Source: an uncultured Pelagibacteraceae bacterium
GTDB taxonomy: Bacteria > Pseudomonadota > Alphaproteobacteria > Pelagibacterales > Pelagibacteraceae
Assembly: GCA_902592985.1 (NCBI GenBank)
Contig: CACJGR010000009.1
Location: 1-35,720 of the forward strand
Direction of reading: 5' to 3'
DNA length: 35,720 nt
Below the pieces are notes generated by a model, which was not told the DNA's origin, ran no database searches, and saw only the letters and a program-made list of their open reading frames with translations. The first letter of the stretch is position 1; the number at the start of each line of letters is the position of its first letter. This document shows positions 28,247-35,720 of this stretch, piece after piece. The position numbers and the translations under genes are program-made.

Positions 28247-29122
28247 ATGCCAAGTTTAGACGATCTTAGAAAAAGAATTAAAAGTGTTAAATCAACGCAA
28301 AAAATTACAAAAGCGATGAAAATGGTTGCAGCCGCAAAATTAAGAAAAGCACAAGAAAATGCAGAAAAAGGAAGACCATATTCTGAAAAGATGAATAATA
28401 TAATATTAAATTTATCCAGTAGCATTACAGATAAAGAAAATGCACCCAAGCTATTAGTTGGCACCGGCAATGAAAAAATTCATTTATGTATTGTGTTAAC
28501 AGCAGACAGGGGTTTATGTGGGGGATTTAATACGAATATAGTAAAAAAAACAAAATCTTTTTTTGAAAAAATAAAATCAGAAGGAAAAAGCTTAAAAATT
28601 ATTACTGTAGGTTCTAAGGGATATGACCAATTAAAAAGAGTTTATGGAGAACAAATAATTGAAAAAATTTCATTTAAAGATTCAAAAGTCGCAAATTATT
28701 TAGACGCTGAGGTTGTTGGTAAAAAAATTATTGATCTATTTGAGAAAAATAAATTTGATATTTGTACAATTTTTTATAATCAATTTAAAAATGTAATTAC
28801 ACAAATTCCTCAAGAACAACAAATAATTCCTCTTAAATCTAATGAAAATAAAAAAAATTTAGTAGAAGACAATTATGAATTTGAACCAGAAGAAGATGAA
28901 ATTTTGTCGAATTTATTGCCAAAAAATATTTCAACGCAAATATTTAAGGGAATGTTAGAAAATTCTGCCAGTGAACAAGGCTCAAGAATGACTGCGATGG
29001 ATAGTGCAACTCGAAATGCTGGTGAACTGGTTGACAAATTAACTGTTAATTATAATAGAAGTAGACAAGCTGCCATTACAAAAGAATTAATTGAAATAAT
29101 ATCTGGAGCAGAAAGTTTGTAA
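28247..29122 (+). CDS. atpG: ATP synthase F1 gamma subunit
   Basis: Gamma is the rotating central shaft of F1. The 291-residue protein begins with PSLDDLRKRIKSVKSTQKITKAMKMVAAAKLRKAQ-type sequence (about residues 2-36), the N-terminal shaft helix. It has the LTADRGLCGGFNTN segment near residue 84-97. It ends with SRMTAMDSATRNAGELV and NRSRQAAITKELIEIISGAESL, the C-terminal shaft helix. It starts one base after atpA and ends three bases before atpD. Confidence 0.97.
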   Translation: MPSLDDLRKRIKSVKSTQKITKAMKMVAAAKLRKAQENAEKGRPYSEKMNNIILNLSSSITDKENAPKLLVGTGNEKIHLCIVLTADRGLCGGFNTNIVKKTKSFFEKIKSEGKSLKIITVGSKGYDQLKRVYGEQIIEKISFKDSKVANYLDAEVVGKKIIDLFEKNKFDICTIFYNQFKNVITQIPQEQQIIPLKSNENKKNLVEDNYEFEPEEDEILSNLLPKNISTQIFKGMLENSASEQGSRMTAMDSATRNAGELVDKLTVNYNRSRQAAITKELIEIISGAESL

Positions 29123-30546
<1,424 letters not shown>

Positions 30547-30547
<1 letters not shown>

Positions 30548-30948
30548 TGAGCAACGTCTTTAAAGTTGAAATAATAAATCCTGAAAAATATTTTTTATCA
30601 AAAGAAGATGTAACAGAGGTAGTCATTCCTGCTTTTGAAGGTGATATGGGAATTTTAAAAGATCACATATCTATAATATCCTTTTTAAGACCTGGTTTAT
30701 TAAGGATTATTAACGCAAAATCCAGCGAAGAAACTTATTATGTTGAAGATGGAATAATAGAATTTAAAAATAATTGTTTATCAGTATTAACAAGTAATAT
30801 TTTTGATATTAAAAAAATAGATAAAAATAAGGTAAGAGATACTTTGGTTAAAGCAGAGAAGGAAGGACAAAATCCAAACATTTCTGACCAAGCAAAATAT
30901 TTAGTTAACCATAAAATCGAAGTTTTAAAATCTTTAACTCTAAATTAA
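30547..30948 (+). CDS. atpC: ATP synthase F1 epsilon subunit
   Basis: Epsilon sits on gamma and can inhibit ATP hydrolysis. The 133-residue protein has the beta-sandwich start FKVEIINPEKYFLSKEDVTEVVIPAFEGDMGIL-type sequence (about 4-37). It also has the conserved DHISIISFLRPGLLRI and YYVEDGIIEF segments, followed by a short helical C-terminus. It is the last gene of the + strand block. Its TAA (30946-30948) overlaps the stop of rppH on the other strand by four bases. Confidence 0.93.
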
Positions 30949-31421
30949 TTTAATATTTTCAGTACCTCTGATTTAACTTGTTTATAAACTCCAAGTTTAA
31001 AATTTACAGCTATTTTAGTTAGATCTTCTAAATCTACCCATTTCCAGTCTAAAAATTCAGGATGTTTTGTTTTTATATTAATCTCTGTTTCATTACCAAC
31101 AAATCGCATAATAAACCATTTTTGTATTTGACCCTTAAATTTTCCTTTCCAAATAATACCAATTAAGTGGTCAGGCAAAATATATGTAAATTTGTCATCA
31201 ATTTCTTTAATTAGTTTCACACTAACAATGCTAGTTTCTTCTTTTAACTCTCTTAATGCTGCAGTAAAAAAATCTTCACCTTTATTAATACCGCCCTGGG
31301 GCATTTGCCAAAAATTCTTAGGATTATCTATTCGTTTTGCAACAAATACTTTGTTTTCTTCATTTAATACAATAATTCCAACACCACTCCTTAGTGGTAG
31401 TTTTTTATATTTTTCTTTCAT
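30945..31421 (-). CDS. rppH: RNA pyrophosphohydrolase (Nudix family)
   Basis: RppH removes pyrophosphate from 5'-triphosphorylated RNA and so triggers mRNA decay; it also hydrolyses dinucleoside polyphosphates. The 158-residue protein has LPLRSGVGIIVLN at 8-20, FWQMPQGGINKGED at 37-50, and a full Nudix box (43-65) ending in RELKEETSI. The late DWKWVDLEDL segment is also typical of RppH. It lies downstream of ctpA with a gap of two bases, as in many alphaproteobacteria. It converges on atpC with a four-base overlap. Confidence 0.92.
   Translation of the reverse strand: MKEKYKKLPLRSGVGIIVLNEENKVFVAKRIDNPKNFWQMPQGGINKGEDFFTAALRELKEETSIVSVKLIKEIDDKFTYILPDHLIGIIWKGKFKGQIQKWFIMRFVGNETEINIKTKHPEFLDWKWVDLEDLTKIAVNFKLGVYKQVKSEVLKILN
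31383..31406 (+). terminator. terminator-like hairpin, + strand, antisense within rppH
   Basis: A perfect 6-bp stem ACCACT/AGTGGT (31383-31388 and 31393-31398) encloses the loop CCTT. It is followed by AG and six T's on the + strand. In that orientation it resembles an intrinsic terminator; on the - strand no T run follows. It would stop transcripts running through atpC about 440 bases after that gene. It lies over codons for the conserved LRSGVG stretch of RppH, so coincidence is possible. Confidence 0.35.
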
Positions 31422-31423
31422 TC

Positions 31424-32566
31424 TTATCCGTTAAGGAGTTTAAGAGCAAAATTTAATTGATTATCAGTATCAGTGTTAATTACAAAAGCATCTGAACTTT
31501 CTTCTACCTCAATATCAGGAGTTATACCTACTTCTGATATAGATTTACCAGAAGGTAAATAATACTTTGAAATTGTTAATCTAATTGCTCCATTATTTTT
31601 TAATGGAATTATTGATTGTACTGATCCTTTGCCATAACTATTTTCGCCTATTAGAATAGCTCTTTTGTGTTCTTTTAAAGCCCCAGCTACAATTTCAGAA
31701 GCAGAAGCAGATCCATAATTTATTAATACTATTAAAGTTTTGCCATCTATAAGGTCACCTTTTTTAGAAAACCATTTTCTATTTTCTAAGCTATTTCTGC
31801 TTTTTGTTGATACAATTTCACCATAATCTAAAAAAAAATCTGAAACTCTAACAGCTTGTGACAACAAGCCTCCAGGGTTATTCCTTAAATCTAAAATGTA
31901 ACCTTTAATTTTTTTATCTTTTTTAATTTCTTTAATTTTATTTTTTATCTGTTCGCTACTATTTTCATTAAATGAAGTTAGTCTTAAGTAACCAATTTTA
32001 TTATCTATTATTTTTGATTTAACTGATTCAATTTCTATAATTTCTCTAGTAATGTTAAAAACTATAGCTTTTTTTTCACCCATCCTTCTAACTGTAATTT
32101 CAATATCAGTTCCAACTGGTCCTCTCATCAGATCTACCGCTTCGGCTAAAGACTTACCTTGTACTTGTGTCTCATTAATTTTTACTATGTAATCTCCTGC
32201 CTTTATTCCAATTCTAGATGCGGGCGAATTATCAATTGGTGAAATAACCTTAACAACTCCAGATTCCATTCCCACTTCAATACCTAATCCACCAAATTTT
32301 CCACTTGTTTCAGTTTGCATATTATCAAACATTTTTGGTGACATATAAGCTGAGTAAGGATCTAAAGATTGCAGCACACCATTTATAGCAGCATCTATTG
32401 CTTCACTTTGATTAACCTCATCAACATATTCTTTATTAATTTTATCTAAAACTTCGCTAAATAGATCAATTTTTTGGTAGATATCTTCTTCGTTTTTTGA
32501 AAAACTTTTATTTAAGAATAAAATTGAAAAAAAAAAAATAAATAAAATTTTTTGAAATTTAATCAT
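31424..32566 (-). CDS. ctpA: C-terminal processing peptidase (S41 family)
   Basis: This is a periplasmic serine protease that trims or degrades envelope proteins. The 380-residue protein starts with a signal peptide (about 1-23; basic start, then a hydrophobic run ending near SFSK). An N-terminal helical part follows, then a PDZ domain (about 90-160) with GGLGIEVG and GIKAGDYIVKING-type sequence, and then the S41 catalytic core. Ser288 in YGSASASEIV and Lys313 in YGKGSVQS form the Ser-Lys dyad, 25 residues apart as in characterised CtpB. It overlaps rsfS by four bases (ATGA). The murein-hydrolase activator gene (M23 family) that often precedes ctpA in alphaproteobacteria is missing here. Confidence 0.94.
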   Translation of the reverse strand: MIKFQKILFIFFFSILFLNKSFSKNEEDIYQKIDLFSEVLDKINKEYVDEVNQSEAIDAAINGVLQSLDPYSAYMSPKMFDNMQTETSGKFGGLGIEVGMESGVVKVISPIDNSPASRIGIKAGDYIVKINETQVQGKSLAEAVDLMRGPVGTDIEITVRRMGEKKAIVFNITREIIEIESVKSKIIDNKIGYLRLTSFNENSSEQIKNKIKEIKKDKKIKGYILDLRNNPGGLLSQAVRVSDFFLDYGEIVSTKSRNSLENRKWFSKKGDLIDGKTLIVLINYGSASASEIVAGALKEHKRAILIGENSYGKGSVQSIIPLKNNGAIRLTISKYYLPSGKSISEVGITPDIEVEESSDAFVINTDTDNQLNFALKLLNG

Positions 32567-32913
32567 ATTAATATTTTTTCTTTTGGAATAAGTTCAGACC
32601 ACATTTTTTCCAATTCATAAAACTTTCTTTTTTTGGGGTTAAATATATGAACAATTACGTCCATACCATCGATTAGTTTCCAATCGTTACTTTCTTTTCC
32701 CTCTATTTTACAATTTTTGATTCCACTACTTTTGAACTTTTCTAAGACTTGTTCCGATAAAGCCTGAATGTGTCTTGATGAAGTACCGCTAGCAATTATC
32801 ATATAATCAGCTATAGAGCTCTTATTTTCAAGATCAATGCTTACTATATCTAGTGCTTTATTTGAATCTAAGGTATTTAAGATTATTCTTTTTAGATTAG
32901 AAATTTTATCCAT
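32563..32913 (-). CDS. rsfS: ribosomal silencing factor RsfS
   Basis: RsfS binds ribosomal protein L14 and blocks joining of the two ribosomal subunits when nutrients are low. The 116-residue protein has the family features DIVSIDLENKSSIADYMIIASGTSSRHIQAL (about 22-52), EGKESNDWKLIDGMDVIVHIF (about 74-94) and RKFYELEKMW near the end. It follows nadD at a gap of 17 bases and overlaps ctpA by four. In many bacteria rlmH comes next, but it is absent here. Confidence 0.94.
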   Translation of the reverse strand: MDKISNLKRIILNTLDSNKALDIVSIDLENKSSIADYMIIASGTSSRHIQALSEQVLEKFKSSGIKNCKIEGKESNDWKLIDGMDVIVHIFNPKKRKFYELEKMWSELIPKEKILI

Positions 32914-32930
32914 TAATTATTAAAATCTTA

Positions 32931-33467
32931 TCAAATTTTTCTCAATTTAGAAGATGAAATATTAACTTTTTTAAATTTAATAAACACTAAATTCTTTTGA
33001 TTTAATCGTTTAAATGTAATTGATTTTAAAGACTTTGTTTTATAACCCTGCCTATCAAAAACAAGAATATTACATTTTTGTGAAATTGATTTCCACCTAT
33101 GCCACCTATGAAAATTAATAAGATTATCAGCTCCCATTATGAAATAAAGATCTAAAATCTTGTTTTTTTTTTTTATGTAACTTATTAAATCAATTGTTTT
33201 ATTGGATTTAATTTTATTTTCGTAAAATCTAATTTTTATAAATTTATTTAAACCAATTATTTTCTTTGCAAATTTAATTCGAATACTTAATTTTGTTTTG
33301 CTTTTTTTTTTAAAAGGATTTTTTTCTGTTATTGCCCAGATAATATAATTAAGTTTATATTTTTGTTTTGCTTGTTTTGAAATTTCCAAATGACCTTTAT
33401 GAGGTGGATCAAAAGTTCCTCCTAATATTCCAATTTTTTTATTATTTTTTTTAAATAGCTTTTGCAA
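32931..33467 (-). CDS. nadD: nicotinate-nucleotide adenylyltransferase, TTG start, short C-terminus
   Basis: NadD adenylylates nicotinate mononucleotide in NAD synthesis. The nucleotidyltransferase motif GGTFDPPHKGH is at 16-26, FIMGADNLINFHRWHRWKSI around 118-137, and ISSSKLRKI at the very end. The last motif is the ISSTxIR site, yet the protein stops directly after it at 178 residues. Typical homologues continue about 15-25 residues with a helix ending in YI. The start is a TTG: no ATG lies before the GILGG strand, and AAGGA is found about ten bases upstream. The gene follows proA with 4 bases between. Confidence 0.88.
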   Translation of the reverse strand: MQKLFKKNNKKIGILGGTFDPPHKGHLEISKQAKQKYKLNYIIWAITEKNPFKKKSKTKLSIRIKFAKKIIGLNKFIKIRFYENKIKSNKTIDLISYIKKKNKILDLYFIMGADNLINFHRWHRWKSISQKCNILVFDRQGYKTKSLKSITFKRLNQKNLVFIKFKKVNISSSKLRKI

Positions 33468-33471
33468 AAAA

Positions 33472-34734
33472 TTATTTCCTTATTTGTCCATTTCCTTCCA
33501 AAATATATTTATAAGTAGTAAGTTGATCAAGACCGATTGGCCCTCGTGGATGAAGTTTACCTGTTGATATGCCAACCTCGGCACCAAATCCAAATTCTCC
33601 ACCATCGGCAAATTGTGTCGATGCATTATGAATTGCTATAGAACTTTTAATGTTTAAAAGAAATTTTTTAGCAGTTTTTTTATTTTTTGTGACTATCGAG
33701 TCAGTATGAGAAGAACCGTATTTATTTATGTGATCAATAGCTTCACTTACACCATTTACACTTTTTACTGAAATTATTGGAGAAAGATATTCTGTCACCC
33801 AGTCTTTTTCTCTTGCAATTTCTATTTTTTCAGAAATAAATTTTTTTATTGTTTTATCTCCTACAATTTTGCATCCTAAATTTCTTAGTTGATCCAATAT
33901 TGGTTTGCAGTGAGTTTTTAGACACATTTTATCAATTAATAAAGTTTCTGCTGCTCCACAAATACTAACATTTCTCATTTTTGAATTTTTTACAACTTTA
34001 ATTGCAGTACTTAGGTCTGCATCTTTGTCTACGAAGACATGACATAAACCTTCGTAATGTCCGATGATTGAAACCGAAGATTTTTCTAAAACTTTTTTGA
34101 CTAATCCTTTGCCTCCTCTAGGAATAATTAGATCTATAGAATTTTTCATTTCAGATAGAAGATAATCAACATGGCTTCTATTTTTACTTTCGACAAATTG
34201 AACACAATTTTCATCACATTTTTTCTTTTTTAGAGCTCTTTTAAAAAGTTTAGCTAAAATTTTATTAGAATGAAATGCTTCTGAACCTCCACGTAAAATT
34301 ACTACATTTCCACTTTTAAAACATAAAGCAGAAACATCAGACGTAACATTTGGTCTACTTTCATAAATTATACCAATTATGCCAATTGGTATCGATACTC
34401 TTTTAATAACCAAACCATTTGGTCTTTTCCAAAGAGATAAAGTTTTTCCTACAGGATCTTTAAATTTTATGATTTTTTTTATTGCACTTCTAATTTGTGT
34501 AATTTTTTTACTATTTAATTTAAGCCTATCAATCATACTATCTTTAATTTTTTTAGACATTGCATTAGATATGTCTTTTTTGTTCGCATTTAAAATTAAT
34601 TGTTCGTTCGTTCTCAGGTAATGGCTAAATTGTTTTAAAACAGAGTTTTTCTTATTAATATTTAAGTTAGATAAATTCAAAGAAGCAATTTTTGCTTTTT
34701 CACCTATTTTTTGCATGTATGAATTTTTTGTCAT
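33472..34734 (-). CDS. proA: gamma-glutamyl phosphate reductase
   Basis: ProA reduces glutamyl 5-phosphate to glutamate semialdehyde with NADPH in proline synthesis. The 420-residue protein has the aldehyde-dehydrogenase fold. PIGIIGIIYESRPNVTSD lies at 116-133, SGNVVILRGGSEAFHSN at 141-157, IPRGGKGLV at 204-212, and the catalytic Cys259 in SICGAAETLL. The C-terminal HNASTQFADGGEFGFGAEVG and LHPRGPIGL segments are complete. It follows proB with a gap of three bases and precedes nadD, a common alphaproteobacterial order (obgE-proB-proA-nadD). Confidence 0.97.
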   Translation of the reverse strand: MTKNSYMQKIGEKAKIASLNLSNLNINKKNSVLKQFSHYLRTNEQLILNANKKDISNAMSKKIKDSMIDRLKLNSKKITQIRSAIKKIIKFKDPVGKTLSLWKRPNGLVIKRVSIPIGIIGIIYESRPNVTSDVSALCFKSGNVVILRGGSEAFHSNKILAKLFKRALKKKKCDENCVQFVESKNRSHVDYLLSEMKNSIDLIIPRGGKGLVKKVLEKSSVSIIGHYEGLCHVFVDKDADLSTAIKVVKNSKMRNVSICGAAETLLIDKMCLKTHCKPILDQLRNLGCKIVGDKTIKKFISEKIEIAREKDWVTEYLSPIISVKSVNGVSEAIDHINKYGSSHTDSIVTKNKKTAKKFLLNIKSSIAIHNASTQFADGGEFGFGAEVGISTGKLHPRGPIGLDQLTTYKYILEGNGQIRK

Positions 34735-34737
34735 TTT

Positions 34738-35720
34738 TTAAACTTTTACCAAGTCATCTTTATGAATAATTTCTTCTCTACTAGAATATCCTAATATATT
34801 TTTTATTTTGCTGCTATGAGAACCTTTTATTTTTTCAATTTCAATCGAAGAGAACGATGTTAAGCCACGAGCACATTCAACATTATTCTGATCTTTGACT
34901 AGAATATGGTCTCCCTTTTCAAAGATACCGTTGATTTTTTTAACTCCTGCCGGCAATAAACTTTTTCCATTACTGATTGCTTTTATTGCTCCATGATCGA
35001 TAATTATTTCGCCTTTAGGAGCAACCGATCCGATTATCCACTGCTTCCTTGCGTCAAGTTTAGAAATTTTTGGTAAAAACCAAGTGCATTTTTGATTTTC
35101 ATTTATTTTTTTTATTGGATTTTTATGAGATCCACTTGTTATAACCATATAACATCCAGATAGCTGACAAATTTTTGCAGCCTCAATTTTTGTTTTCATA
35201 CCTCCAGATCCATAAATATTTTCTGCTTTGGATGCGTATCTTTTTATATTTTCATCTATTTTTTTAACAACTTTAATTAACTTTGTTTTTTTATTTTTTT
35301 TTGGATTATCAGTGTAAAGTCCATCAACATCAGATAATAAAATTAAACAATCGGCACTAATTATTTGTGATACTCTTGCTGCTAACCTGTCATTATCCCC
35401 ATATTTTATTTCAGTTGTTGCAGTAGTGTCGTTTTCGTTAACTATTGGGACAATGTTCATTGTTAGTAAATTATCAATAGTTCTTCTTGCATTTATTGAT
35501 CGTCTTCTTTGTTCTGTATCATCTAGAGTTAAAAGAATTTGAGATATTTTTATATTTAATTTCTTAAATAGATTTTGATATAAATTCATTAACTCTATTT
35601 GGCCAATAGATGCTACAGCTTGGCTTTTATCAAGTTTTAATTTTTTTTTATTTAAATTTAATTTTTTGCATCCAAGTGCAATCGAGCCAGAGCTAATAAT
35701 AATGACATTTTTTTTTTCAT
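34738..35720 (-). CDS. proB: glutamate 5-kinase, 5' end outside window
   Basis: ProB phosphorylates glutamate to glutamyl 5-phosphate, the first and feedback-controlled step of proline synthesis. The reading frame stays open to the end of the window, well beyond the first internal Met. The upstream residues include IIISSGSIALGCKKL and SQAVASIGQIELMN, which match the kinase N-terminal region. About 40 residues are missing. The amino-acid-kinase domain has NENDTTATTEIKYGDNDRLAARV and LLSDVDGLYTDNPKKN. A C-terminal PUA domain (about the last 85 residues) with LLPAGVKKINGIFEKGDHI is present, as in E. coli-type enzymes. Confidence 0.96.
   Translation of the reverse strand, partial: EKKNVIIISSGSIALGCKKLNLNKKKLKLDKSQAVASIGQIELMNLYQNLFKKLNIKISQILLTLDDTEQRRRSINARRTIDNLLTMNIVPIVNENDTTATTEIKYGDNDRLAARVSQIISADCLILLSDVDGLYTDNPKKNKKTKLIKVVKKIDENIKRYASKAENIYGSGGMKTKIEAAKICQLSGCYMVITSGSHKNPIKKINENQKCTWFLPKISKLDARKQWIIGSVAPKGEIIIDHGAIKAISNGKSLLPAGVKKINGIFEKGDHILVKDQNNVECARGLTSFSSIEIEKIKGSHSSKIKNILGYSSREEIIHKDDLVKV

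Noticed and set aside
30942..30951. Palindrome AAATTAATTT at the atpC/rppH junction as a regulatory site
   Set aside because: It is explained by the two overlapping stop codons and the AT-rich context, and is too short to stand alone.
31192..31434. 80-codon open frame on the + strand opposite the 5' end of rppH
   Set aside because: It is the complement of conserved RppH sequence including the Nudix box, and has no recognisable protein features.
35466..35589. proB starting at the internal ATG whose complement ends at 35589
   Set aside because: The frame continues without a stop to the window end and codes for conserved kinase N-terminal motifs, so the gene is truncated by the window and not short.

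Overview
The window looks like a streamlined, very AT-rich alphaproteobacterial genome, most likely SAR11 (Pelagibacterales). Three things support this. The base composition is extremely low in G+C, with long A and T runs. Genes are packed with 0-40 bp gaps or 1-8 bp overlaps, and the largest gap is 109 bp. A dmdA-type DMSP demethylase gene lies in a tight cluster with dmdC and dmdB. No tRNA, rRNA, CRISPR array, insertion sequence or prophage was seen. The organism call is inference from gene content and protein resemblance, since no database search was possible.

Layout. Everything from position 1 to about 30.95 kb reads on the + strand. First come the 3' part of trmD, then rplS and leuCDB. 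Next is a four-gene DMSP demethylation cluster, dmdC - dmdB - alpha/beta hydrolase - dmdA (4.3-9.6 kb). After it come asd and a long respiratory/TCA block (10.6-24.1 kb): sdhCDAB, mmsA, mdh, sucCD, sucA, sucB, lpd. Then follow priA, a 109-bp spacer with an inverted repeat, and the F1 part of ATP synthase, atpHAGDC (26.2-30.9 kb). From 30.95 kb to the end all genes read on the - strand: proB (5' end cut by the window), proA, nadD, rsfS, ctpA, rppH. The two blocks converge with overlapping stop codons (atpC/rppH).

How the genes work together. DmdA removes a methyl group from DMSP onto tetrahydrofolate, giving methylmercaptopropionate. DmdB activates this to the CoA thioester and DmdC oxidises it to methylthioacryloyl-CoA. 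No dmdD homologue is present, and an uncharacterised alpha/beta hydrolase sits between dmdB and dmdA. The TCA block provides succinate dehydrogenase, 2-oxoglutarate dehydrogenase, succinyl-CoA synthetase and malate dehydrogenase next to the ATP synthase catalytic genes. MmsA could feed acetyl-CoA or propionyl-CoA from semialdehydes.

Points most worth a second look: (1) sucA is split by a frameshift at an A5T8 slippery run; (2) SdhD has Tyr where the family has its haem-ligand His; (3) the dmd-cluster hydrolase appears to start at a CTG codon with a perfect Shine-Dalgarno; (4) the dmd cluster separates leuB from asd; (5) PriA has changed motif residues; (6) a terminator-like hairpin lies antisense inside rppH.
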